DNA of 33,333 bases from Vulcanimicrobiota bacterium. Lineage in GTDB: Bacteria; Vulcanimicrobiota; Vulcanimicrobiia; Vulcanimicrobiales; Vulcanimicrobiaceae. A program made the position numbers and the translations under genes. Shown here one piece after another: positions 17,701 through 24,376 of the stretch. Under the pieces are notes generated by a model. The model searched no databases. It was given only the letters and a program-made list of their open reading frames with translations, and was not told the DNA's origin. Numbering within the stretch: the stretch's first letter is position 1; the number at the start of each line of letters is the position of its first letter. The DNA is taken from positions 1 through 33,333 of the forward strand of contig JAAXMC010000033.1 of the NCBI GenBank assembly GCA_013036315.1, in the 5' to 3' direction.

Positions 17701-17872
17701 CCACCGCTTGGGCGTTTGCGCCCGTGAAACCCGCATTGACTGAAACGACCGGCGGCGCGATTTGTGGATATTGGGCGATCGGCAAAGTCGGGATGACGAT
17801 AAGCCCGGCGATGAGGACAACCAGCGAACAGACGGCCGCTAAGATAGGCCGCTTTAAGAAGAACGGAGTCAT
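14750..17872 (-). CDS. RND multidrug-type efflux permease (HAE1/AcrB-like)
   Basis: This 1040-residue inner-membrane protein has the complete AcrB-type layout. It starts MTPFFLKRPILAAVCSLVV with helix 1, then a periplasmic porter domain, helices 2-6, a second helix near 530-550, a second porter domain and the last five helices. The proton-relay aspartates are the DD of TGLVVDDAIVVIEN in helix 4 (about residue 405). PIAQYPQIAPP and ERALEQAI-like VTTPLEQAINGVEG are typical of HAE1 pumps for hydrophobic compounds. The second half repeats the fold. No periplasmic adaptor gene and no TolC gene flank it. Its start is only nine bases after the lipA stop, so it may be transcribed with the lipoylation genes. 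The substrate is unknown. Confidence 0.95.
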   Translation of the reverse strand: MTPFFLKRPILAAVCSLVVLIAGLIVIPTLPIAQYPQIAPPVVSVNAGFTGANAQAVESAVTTPLEQAINGVEGLRYITSTSSDNGTSAITATFNLGTNLDIAASDVQNAVQSALGRLPNEVKQTGVTVSKNSGTFAMAIAIRSTNKQYNQLFLSNYAELNVVNSLKRVAGVSNVIIFGQRRYAMRVWVNPQQLQARGLAISDVLSALQEQNVEVAAGSIGGAPEPSNQPFTISVHAEGRLSDPSQFRNIILRADPNGGFTRLGDVSRVEIGAEDYSSVIGFDGNKNVVGMGVLQLPTANALQVSRGVRAELTQLQKSFPPGVTWEMAFDSSEFVNESIREVILTLLLSIFLVIAVIYLFLQDPRSTVIPAVTLPISLIGTFFVMKLFGFTINTITLFGLTLATGLVVDDAIVVIENIARFVQEKGMSGGEAAAAAMREVQGAVVASSLVLLAVFVPVAFFPGTTGQLYRQFALTIAASISISLFASLTLTPVMSARMLRTDYHSHFPLFVVFNRGLTAFRGWYRDTLPKLFRARYIVATLFIGALLATFILFRTAPTAFIPDEDQGFFVVTIQAPEGSSLAHELDVARRVEAILSKQPEIVHVFDVSGFSFTGSGPNRGIMFARLAPWSQRGGSAHSLDALLQRIQMQFFGIADAQVFAFNLPAIQGVGNFGGFQFELEDRGNVGLPALMGTAFGYMGLGNRNPDLLNVFTTFRINSPQMQIHVDRAKAKSIGVSLTDVFNTMQTDLGSFYVNDFDYLNRSYRVMVQAQEPFRTTMQSLQYLYVRSKDGGMVPLSGIAQAKLGLSAPIINHYNLYRSIEINGSAAAGKGSGQAIAAMEKLAAQIDPPGVSYEWSGISREEIEGGVLSALIFGVGIVFVFLVLAAQYESFIDPFIVLLAVPVAILGALVFLDVRSIATDAYAQVGFVMLIGLASKSAILIVEFANQQVAQGADVITAASRAAQTRLRPILMTSIAFIIAVTPLVFAGGAGSAARHSLGTAVFGGMVVSTILNLAITPVLYVIVKSSEMRRRPEGEPPLPA

Positions 17873-17881
17873 GATTCGGCT

Positions 17882-18754
17882 TTAAGCAAAAGCCTGTTCG
17901 GCGTGATACGAGCTGCGCGAGAGCGGGCTTGAAACCACTTGATGAAAGCCTTTCGACTTCGCGAGCGTGCCGAGTTGGGCGAACTTTTGCGGATGAATGA
18001 ATGTATCGACCGCAAGGTGCTTCTTGGTGGGCTGCAGGTACTGGCCCATCGTGAAAATGTCGACGCCGGCGGCCCGTGCGTCGTCCATCGTTTGCTCGAT
18101 CTCTTCATCGGATTCTCCGAGGCCGAGCATGATCGAGGTCTTGAGGAAGCGTTCCGGTGCGCGCGATTTCGCGTGCTCTAGAATGCGCAGCGACTGATCG
18201 TATTTGGCGCGTTTGTCGCGCACGCGCGGCGTCAGGCGGCGAACCGTCTCGAGATTGTGCGCGAACACGTCCGGCTTGGCATCGAGCACGACGTCGAGCG
18301 CGTTCAGGTCGCCGCGATAATCGCCGCTCAGGATTTCAACACGCGCGCCGGGCACGCGTTGGTGGATCTCGCGCACGGTGTTTGCGAAAATCAACGCACC
18401 GCCGTCGGCTAAGTCGTCGCGGTCAACTGCCGTTACGACCAAATATTTCCAACCGAGATCGCGCACGGCTTCAGCCACGCGCACCGGCTCGAGCCAGTCG
18501 ACTTCGCCCTTCGGGTTTCCGGTTTTTACATTGCAGAAGCGGCAGCCGCGTGTGCACGTGTCGCCCAGAATCATAATCGTCGCCGTGCCGGCACCCCAAC
18601 ACTCCGCGAGATTTGGGCAGAGCGCCTCTTGGCAGACCGTATTCAAACGCAACGCGCTGACTTCGCGCTTCACGCGTTCGTAATCGTCGCCGTGCGGTAG
18701 CTTTACTTTGAGCCACTCCGGCTTGGCAATGCGGACCAGATCGACTTCGATCAT
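17882..18754 (-). CDS. lipA: lipoyl synthase
   Basis: The 290-residue radical-SAM enzyme inserts two sulfurs into the octanoyl chain on lipoyl domains. The auxiliary cluster cysteines are C41, C46 and C52 (CxxxxCxxxxxC), and the SAM cluster is C67, C71 and C74 (CTRGCRFC). The conserved C-terminal RSSYHA provides the serine that ligates the auxiliary cluster. The length is normal. ATG 18754 overlaps the lipB stop (ATGA), so octanoyl transfer and sulfur insertion enzymes are translated together. The E3 gene lpdA is just upstream in the same run, which fits a role in 2-oxoacid dehydrogenase or glycine cleavage function. Confidence 0.97.
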   Translation of the reverse strand: MIEVDLVRIAKPEWLKVKLPHGDDYERVKREVSALRLNTVCQEALCPNLAECWGAGTATIMILGDTCTRGCRFCNVKTGNPKGEVDWLEPVRVAEAVRDLGWKYLVVTAVDRDDLADGGALIFANTVREIHQRVPGARVEILSGDYRGDLNALDVVLDAKPDVFAHNLETVRRLTPRVRDKRAKYDQSLRILEHAKSRAPERFLKTSIMLGLGESDEEIEQTMDDARAAGVDIFTMGQYLQPTKKHLAVDTFIHPQKFAQLGTLAKSKGFHQVVSSPLSRSSYHAEQAFA

Positions 18755-19392
18755 GCGACGGCCATCAGATCAAATTGTCTTGTAAATGCGTCGAGTAGCG
18801 CGTTCCTTGCTTCAGCGATTGAAACAGTGCGACCCGTTTCCCGCGATAGGCTCGTTAGGCCGCGATCGGTTAACCCGCACGGATTGATGAGCGAATCGTA
18901 CGACAAGTCGTTTGAAACGTTGAGCGCGATGCCGTGCATCGAAGTCATCTTTCGCACGGCTAAACCGATCGCGCACAGCTGATTATCGCCAACCCATACG
19001 CCGGCATGTTCCGCGCAACGCTCGCCCGCGACACCGAAACGCGCGCACGCGTCGATAACCGCGCTCTCAAGCGCTCGCACCAACGGCACGACTTCACGAA
19101 AGCGCTCCAACCGGCGGATCGGATAAACCACGAGTTGCCCGGGCGCGTGATAAGTGGCGTCGCCGCCGCGCTCGATTTCCACCAGGTCGACGCCGCGCTC
19201 CGCCAGCGCTTCGCGTGAAAGCAAGACGTTGGCATTCTTGGCGTTGCGGCCGAGCGTAATGACCGGCGGGTGCTCCACGAAAATCCATGTCTCGGGATCC
19301 TGGCCGCTGCCGACCCGTTCGTGCAACTCGTGCTGAAGCTGCCAAACCTCACGGTAAGGCCGCAACCCGAGGTCGAGCACCCTGGCGCGCAT
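18751..19392 (-). CDS. lipB: lipoyl(octanoyl) transferase with substituted catalytic lysine
   Basis: The 213-residue protein should move octanoate from acyl carrier protein to lipoyl domains. The start is ATG 19392, five bases after the lpdA stop; the open frame continues upstream but homology begins here. RGGDATYHAPGQ (residues 75-86) is the substrate loop, with Ala where HGPGQ is usual. The acyl-enzyme Cys is C172 in LINPCGL. Aligned without gaps to E. coli LipB (GVYVGEKKICSLG), the segment GVWVGDNQLCAIG places Gln138 where the catalytic Lys135 stands. All else looks intact, including SMHGIALNV. Activity may be altered, or a nearby Lys148 may substitute. The family call is firm; normal activity is less so. 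Confidence 0.92.
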   Translation of the reverse strand: MRARVLDLGLRPYREVWQLQHELHERVGSGQDPETWIFVEHPPVITLGRNAKNANVLLSREALAERGVDLVEIERGGDATYHAPGQLVVYPIRRLERFREVVPLVRALESAVIDACARFGVAGERCAEHAGVWVGDNQLCAIGLAVRKMTSMHGIALNVSNDLSYDSLINPCGLTDRGLTSLSRETGRTVSIAEARNALLDAFTRQFDLMAVA

Positions 19393-19397
19393 GGCCC

Positions 19398-20858
19398 CTA
19401 AGACTTCGCGGTTGCAGCCGCGGGTTGCGGCGACTTCGGTTTGGGGTTGACGATGTGGATCGCTTTGCCGTGGGCGGCCTCGGCGGCTTCCATGATGCCT
19501 TCGGTCAGCGTCGGATGCGGATGGATGGAGAGGCCGATGTCTTCGAGCGTGGCGCCCATTTCGAGGGCAATCACGCCTTCGCCAATCAACGACTCGGCCT
19601 GCGGCGCGCAGATGTGCATGCCGAGCAGCATGTCGGTCTTGGCATCGCCCACGAGTTTGATAAGCCCGTCGGTATCGTTCATCGTGCGCGCGCGGCCGCT
19701 GGCTTTCTGCGGGAACTTTCCGATGCGCACTTCGTAACCGTGCGATTTGGCCTCTTCCTCTGAAAGGCCGACAGTCGCGACCTCCGGATCGGTATAGACG
19801 CAATTCGGAATCGCAACCGGATCGAAGGCCGCCGAACGATCGCCGGCGATCACTTCGGCCGCGATCACGCCCTCTTTCATGGCTTTGTGCGCGAGCAGCG
19901 GCATACCGCTGATGTCGCCGATCGCGAAGATATTCTTCACTTTGGTGCGCCGCTGCGGATCGACGTCGATGAACCCGCCATCGTTGGTTTGCAATCCGGC
20001 GGCCTGCAGATTCAAACTGTCGGTAACGGGCCGGCGGCCGACGGCCACCAGCACGCATTCGAATTCGCGCGTTTCATCTTTGCCGTTGGTGCCTTCGCCG
20101 TTGAAACTCGCCTTGACGATCTTGCCGTCTTTTTTCACGGCGCCGACTTTGGTGTTCACCATGATCTCGACGCCCTGTTTTTTCAGAACGCGGCCGAGTT
20201 CTTTGCTGATGTCAAGATCGGTTCCCGTGAGAATTTGCGGCATCATCTCGATGACGAGCACTTTCGCGCCCATGCGCGCGTAGACCGTGGCGAACTCCAA
20301 GCCGATCACTCCGCCGCCGATGATCAAAATAGTCTTCGGGGTGTTCTTGAGTTGCACGGCGTCGTCCGAATTGATAATCGATTCGCCGTCGCGCGGCCAT
20401 GCTTTCGCATCGACCGGCGCCGACCCGGTTGCGATCACTGCGAACTGCGCTTTGATCGTGTCCGCGCCGCCTTCTTTTTTCTTCACCGTTATCTCGGTCG
20501 CGCTTTTAAAGGCAGCTTCGCCATAGATGAATTGCACGTTGTTGAATTTGAACAACTGTTTAACGCCGCCGACGTTGGCGTTGACGACCTCATCTTTGAA
20601 TTTGACAACGCCGCCGCGATCGATTTCCGCTTTCGGCACTTTTAGTCCGAGCGCGCCGGCGTCATCGATCTGCCGCACGATTTCGCCGACATGCAAGAGC
20701 GCTTTGGTCGGAATGCAGCCCCAATTCAAGCAAACGCCGCCCACCTCGTCGCGGTCCACGCAAATCACTGTTTTCCCGAGTTGCCCTAACCGGATCGCGG
20801 CGTGGTAACCGCCCGGGCCCGCGCCGATCACGACGGCGTCGACTTGATGTTCAGCCAT
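19398..20858 (-). CDS. lpdA: dihydrolipoyl dehydrogenase (E3)
   Basis: The 486-residue flavoprotein reoxidises dihydrolipoyl groups and passes electrons to NAD+. The FAD fold is VIGAGPGGYHAA (residues 10-21). The redox disulfide is C43 and C48 in GGVCLNWGCIPTK. The NAD fold is IGGGVIGLEFATVYARMG, and GRRPVTDSLNL and FAIGDISG follow. HPHPTLTEGIMEA near 443 has the active-site His and Glu from the partner subunit. The C-terminus carries a short Pro/Ala/Lys tail. It is the first gene of the run with lipB and lipA. No E1, E2 or GcvH gene is in the window. The promoter must lie in the 63-bp gap shared with a divergent secreted-protein gene. Confidence 0.96.
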   Translation of the reverse strand: MAEHQVDAVVIGAGPGGYHAAIRLGQLGKTVICVDRDEVGGVCLNWGCIPTKALLHVGEIVRQIDDAGALGLKVPKAEIDRGGVVKFKDEVVNANVGGVKQLFKFNNVQFIYGEAAFKSATEITVKKKEGGADTIKAQFAVIATGSAPVDAKAWPRDGESIINSDDAVQLKNTPKTILIIGGGVIGLEFATVYARMGAKVLVIEMMPQILTGTDLDISKELGRVLKKQGVEIMVNTKVGAVKKDGKIVKASFNGEGTNGKDETREFECVLVAVGRRPVTDSLNLQAAGLQTNDGGFIDVDPQRRTKVKNIFAIGDISGMPLLAHKAMKEGVIAAEVIAGDRSAAFDPVAIPNCVYTDPEVATVGLSEEEAKSHGYEVRIGKFPQKASGRARTMNDTDGLIKLVGDAKTDMLLGMHICAPQAESLIGEGVIALEMGATLEDIGLSIHPHPTLTEGIMEAAEAAHGKAIHIVNPKPKSPQPAAATAKS

Positions 20859-20886
20859 AAATTTGGCTTCGACGGGCTCGCGCTCG

Positions 20887-20911
20887 CTTCCGCCGAAGCA
20901 CCGGGCGGAAG
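20887..20911 (+). promoter_or_regulatory. Inverted repeat overlapping the Shine-Dalgarno site of the secreted-protein gene
   Basis: CTTCCGCC (20887-20894) and GGCGGAAG (20904-20911) are perfectly complementary over 8 bp with a 9-base loop. The right arm contains most of GGAAGG (20907-20912), the ribosome-binding site nine bases before ATG 20922. In a transcript of that gene the hairpin could mask the site. The same palindrome lies in the lpdA promoter gap, so it could instead be a protein-binding operator. The pattern is direct; the function is inferred. Confidence 0.4.
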
Positions 20912-20921
20912 GTGACTCAAT

Positions 20922-21509
20922 ATGAAGTACGGTTTTATTGTCGCCGCGGTGGTCTTGTTGTTAGTGCAAGGCGCGGCGAACCATCCGCTTCTCGCCGCGG
21001 CCTCGGTTGGACAAGTGCCATGCAAAACCGCCGCACTGCGTCAAATTCGCTCTTTCGGCATCAACAATGCTCCCATAAAAGCTAACGAGGGGACGCTATT
21101 CTTTAGAAATTTCGAAGTCGATATACAAATGCTCCCGAACACTTGTACCGTGGCGACGATGGATATTATCGCGAAGGTGCATCCCTTCCACCTTCGGCTG
21201 GCCAATCTGTCGTCGTGGTTGGCGTCAATCGATGTCAAATCTGAGGAACTGCCGTTCAAGGGCTTCATCGCAACAGTAACCGCACGGAACGGCCATTCCA
21301 CCGGGTTTCCTTTCGAGACCGGCACGCCGGTTGTAATGATCAGTGGTATTGAGACCCAGAACCGTCACATCGCAGTCTCAAACCATCCGTACACAGACGC
21401 GCCCGGGATGGGAATCGCGCGCTGGCACGGGCAGCCGTTCTTTTTCGCCCAGCAATGGGACGAACCGGCTCCGCACAATCCGCCGGAGCTATGGCCTGAC
21501 TGCCCGTAA
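20922..21509 (+). CDS. hypothetical secreted protein
   Basis: The 195-residue product has a clear signal peptide, MKYGFIVAAVVLLLVQGAA and so on to about residue 27 (LLAAAS). The mature part has three cysteines (VPCKT, NTCTV, WPDCP). It contains a segment FFRNFEVDIQMLPNTCTVATMDIIAKVHPFHL and ends WHGQPFFFAQQWDEPAPHNPPELWPDCP. I do not recognise a family. GGAAGG nine bases upstream supports ATG 20922, within an inverted repeat. It is divergent from lpdA, and its stop is ten bases before the GTG of mutY. Confidence 0.7.
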   Translation: MKYGFIVAAVVLLLVQGAANHPLLAAASVGQVPCKTAALRQIRSFGINNAPIKANEGTLFFRNFEVDIQMLPNTCTVATMDIIAKVHPFHLRLANLSSWLASIDVKSEELPFKGFIATVTARNGHSTGFPFETGTPVVMISGIETQNRHIAVSNHPYTDAPGMGIARWHGQPFFFAQQWDEPAPHNPPELWPDCP

Positions 21510-21519
21510 ATACAACAAA

Positions 21520-22368
21520 GTGAGAAAGCTTCAAAGGCGTTTGCTCGCGTGGTACGCGAGAAATGGCCGCGCGCAATTGCCGTGGCGAAAAACGCGCAAT
21601 CCCTACCGCATCCTGGTGAGCGAGTTTATGCTGCAGCAAACGCAAGTCGAGCGGGTGCTGCCGAAGTATCGCGCCTTCATTAAAACGTACCCGACGTTAG
21701 AGACGTTGGCGGCCGCTTCGGTGGCCGATGTGATTCGCCAATGGCAAGGATTGGGTTACAACTCGCGTGCGCTGCGATTGAAACGTATCGCCGAAACGGT
21801 CGTAAAACAATTCGGCGGCGTGCTGCCGCGCGATCTCGAGTCGCTGCGCTCGCTCAAGGGCATAGGGCCCTATACGGCTGCCGCATTGCGCGCCTTTGCG
21901 TTCGAGTGCGACGACGCCGCGGTCGATACAAATGTGCGGCGCGTCGTGCACCGCCTGACGCTCGGCTCCGAAGAGCCGCAGGCATTGGTGCCGCGCGGGC
22001 GCGGACACGAGTGGAACTCGGCGTTGATGGATCTCGGCGCGGCGATCTGCACGGCGCGCGCGCCGAAGTGCAGCATCTGCCCGCTCCGAAAAGTGTGCGC
22101 CGCGGCGCCGATCGACCCCGCTGCTACGAAACGCGCGCGACCCAAGAGCGCGGCGATTCCGTTTGAACGCACGACGCGGTTTGCGCGTGGCCGCGTTATC
22201 GACCGCTTGCGCCGGCTGCCGGCGGGCCAAGGCGTCTCGCTGCTTGTTCTGCACCGTGAGCTGGCGATGCCGGACCGCACGGCGGACGATCTGAAAGCCA
22301 TCGTCGAATCGCTCGTGCGCGACGGACTGGTAAGCCTGCGTGGGCGGCAGGTCGCGCTGGCGGAGTAG
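21520..22368 (+). CDS. mutY: A/G-specific adenine glycosylase, short form
   Basis: The product, 282 residues from GTG 21520, removes adenine mispaired with 8-oxoguanine or guanine. The catalytic Glu is E35 in SEFMLQQTQVERV. The helix-hairpin-helix is LKGIGPYTAAAL, and the catalytic Asp is D136 in VDTNVRR. The 4Fe-4S cysteines are C177, C184, C187 and C193 with the classical 6-2-5 spacing. E. coli MutY is about 350 residues with a MutT-like C-terminal domain. Here that domain is missing and replaced by a short winged-helix-like tail (RGRVIDRLRRL to LVRDGLVSLRG), as in actinobacterial MutY. The frame is open upstream to 21343 inside the preceding gene, but homology starts at the GTG. The Shine-Dalgarno site is weak. 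Confidence 0.92.
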   Translation: MRKLQRRLLAWYARNGRAQLPWRKTRNPYRILVSEFMLQQTQVERVLPKYRAFIKTYPTLETLAAASVADVIRQWQGLGYNSRALRLKRIAETVVKQFGGVLPRDLESLRSLKGIGPYTAAALRAFAFECDDAAVDTNVRRVVHRLTLGSEEPQALVPRGRGHEWNSALMDLGAAICTARAPKCSICPLRKVCAAAPIDPAATKRARPKSAAIPFERTTRFARGRVIDRLRRLPAGQGVSLLVLHRELAMPDRTADDLKAIVESLVRDGLVSLRGRQVALAE

Positions 22369-22384
22369 CGGTACTCATCCGTCG

Positions 22385-24376
22385 ATGCGTTTAGCAATAC
22401 TCGCCGCGGCTTCGATCGCGGCATTGTTTCCCGTGACCACCTCTGCGCGTACGATTGACTTCTCGGATATACGCCGGCTCACTTCGCTGAGCAGCCCGCA
22501 GATTTCACCCGACGGCAAGCGAATCGTGTTCTTGCGCGGACATCCGGATTTCGTGAAGGACCGCTCGCAAAGCGATTTGATGCTGATCGATATCAAGACG
22601 AAGCAGGTTCGCCAGCTGACGTTCGATCGCCGCGGCTTGAGCTCGCCGCGCTGGTCACCTGACGGATCGCGGATTGCGTTCTTGATGTCGACGACCGTTG
22701 AGGGCGTCTCCGATCCGCAAGAAGAGGTCTTCGTTCTTCCGATGAACGGCGGCGATCCGCGTCCGGTCACAAAAGCTGCGCAGGGCATCGACGGATTCGC
22801 ATGGAGCCCCAGCGGCTCGCAGTTCGCATTCATCACGCAAGATGCCAATCCGTACAAGAAACAGGTCGACGCGCATCTCGACGCATTCGAAATCGGCGCT
22901 AACGACTATCTGCACACCGAAGCGGCGATCCCGTCGCACCTGTGGGTGATTTCGTCAAGCGGCGGAACGGCGAAACGGCTGACGAGCGGTTCGTGGAGTT
23001 TGGGCACGGTCGATCCGGGTGCGACGTCAGAACTAACGTGGTCGCCCGACGGCAAGCAGATTGCATTCGTGCATTTTCCAACTCCGCTCATCGGTAATTC
23101 GCTCGGCGCCGTCATCGACGTGATCGACGTGCGTAGCGGAAAGCGTACGCCGCTCACCGGCAACTCCGGGCTCGAGGGCGCACCGGATTTCGCGCCCGCG
23201 GGAAACGCGATCTCCTATGCGCGCAACACAAACGGCGACGACACGAACGGCAATGCGATCTACGTCACGCGTCCCGGCGGCGGATCCGGCAAAGACATTC
23301 GCGCGCAGATCGATCGTAACATCAACGGTTCCGCGTGGGATCCGAGCGGGAAAGCGTTGTGGCTGTTCGGGCCCGACGGACCGCGCACGGCCGCATGGTA
23401 CGTGACGCTCAACGGCGCGACCAAGCGCGTGAATCTTGGAAATGTGGCGCTTTCACAAACGGGTCAGACCGCGCGCAAAACAGGAGCACTCGCGTTCATA
23501 GGAACGACAACCGGCCACCCCGGCGAGCTGTATTATCTTGCATCGCCCGCATCCCAACCGGTGCGGCTGACCAACGTCAATGGGTTCATAACCAAACTCC
23601 AACTCGGGCGCGTGGCTGAAGTCAATTGGAAGAACGACGGTTTTTCCGAAGACGGCGTGCTCACCATGCCGCCTGGTTACAATTCGCAAAAAGCGTATCC
23701 GCTGGTGCTCGTGATTCACGGCGGACCGCAATCGGCGTCTACACAGGCCTGGAATAGTCAGAACCAGCTCTTCGCGGCGCACGGCTATTTGGTTTTCAAT
23801 CCGAACTACCGCGGCAGCACGAACCTGGGCGATCGCTATCAGCACGCCATTTCGCGCGATGCCGGCGCGGGGCCGGGTCGCGACGTGATGGCAGGCATCG
23901 CGACGGTCGAACGTTCTTATAAGGTAGATAAGAGCCGCATCGCCGTCTCCGGCTGGTCGTACGGCGGTTACATGACTTCGTGGATGACCGGCCACTACAA
24001 CATTTGGAAGGCGGCCGTCGCCGGCGCGGCGCTCAACGATTGGTTCGACGATTACAACGTCGCGTTCTATGTGTACACCGACGTGCCGTGGTTCGGCGGT
24101 TCACCGTGGAATCCGAAATATTCGGCGATGTGGCGCGCCCAGTCGCCGATCACCTACGCGCAAGCGATTCACGCGCCCACGTTGATAATGGGCGACATCG
24201 GCGACAACAACGTAACGATCACCAACTCGTTCAAGATGTATCACGCGCTCAAAGACAACGGCGTGCCGGTACAGTTCGTGGCTTATCCCGTGCACGGGCA
24301 TTTCCCGAGCGACCCGGTTCGTTCGGAAGACGTCACGCGGCGCTGGCTGGCCTGGATCGACCGGTACTTGAGGTAA
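22385..24376 (+). CDS. secreted S9 family peptidase (prolyl oligopeptidase/acylaminoacyl peptidase type), copy 1
   Basis: From ATG 22385 the product is 663 residues. It has a signal peptide (MRLAILAAASIAALFPVTTSA), then a beta-propeller with TolB/PD40 repeats such as SPDGKRIVFLRG and WSPDGSRIAFL. The C-terminal alpha/beta-hydrolase domain has LVLVIHGGPQ for the oxyanion region. Nucleophile Ser525 sits in GWSYGGYMTSWM, with candidate Asp607 in GDIGDNNV and His639 in HGHFPSD. These enzymes release amino acids or dipeptides from short peptides, probably in the periplasm. Its stop overlaps the start of a close paralogue (TAATG), so the pair is an in-operon tandem duplication. It lies 16 bp after mutY. 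Confidence 0.92.
   Translation: MRLAILAAASIAALFPVTTSARTIDFSDIRRLTSLSSPQISPDGKRIVFLRGHPDFVKDRSQSDLMLIDIKTKQVRQLTFDRRGLSSPRWSPDGSRIAFLMSTTVEGVSDPQEEVFVLPMNGGDPRPVTKAAQGIDGFAWSPSGSQFAFITQDANPYKKQVDAHLDAFEIGANDYLHTEAAIPSHLWVISSSGGTAKRLTSGSWSLGTVDPGATSELTWSPDGKQIAFVHFPTPLIGNSLGAVIDVIDVRSGKRTPLTGNSGLEGAPDFAPAGNAISYARNTNGDDTNGNAIYVTRPGGGSGKDIRAQIDRNINGSAWDPSGKALWLFGPDGPRTAAWYVTLNGATKRVNLGNVALSQTGQTARKTGALAFIGTTTGHPGELYYLASPASQPVRLTNVNGFITKLQLGRVAEVNWKNDGFSEDGVLTMPPGYNSQKAYPLVLVIHGGPQSASTQAWNSQNQLFAAHGYLVFNPNYRGSTNLGDRYQHAISRDAGAGPGRDVMAGIATVERSYKVDKSRIAVSGWSYGGYMTSWMTGHYNIWKAAVAGAALNDWFDDYNVAFYVYTDVPWFGGSPWNPKYSAMWRAQSPITYAQAIHAPTLIMGDIGDNNVTITNSFKMYHALKDNGVPVQFVAYPVHGHFPSDPVRSEDVTRRWLAWIDRYLR

Noticed and set aside
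20869-20885. TCGAC-GG-GCTC near the lpdA start as another repeat arm
   Set aside because: The core matches, but the flanking bases do not form a clamp and no element ends are nearby; it may be chance or a relic.
23980-24375. Amino-terminal extension of the second S9 peptidase
   Set aside because: It is the wrong frame of the first S9 gene; the signal peptide starts at ATG 24376/24379.
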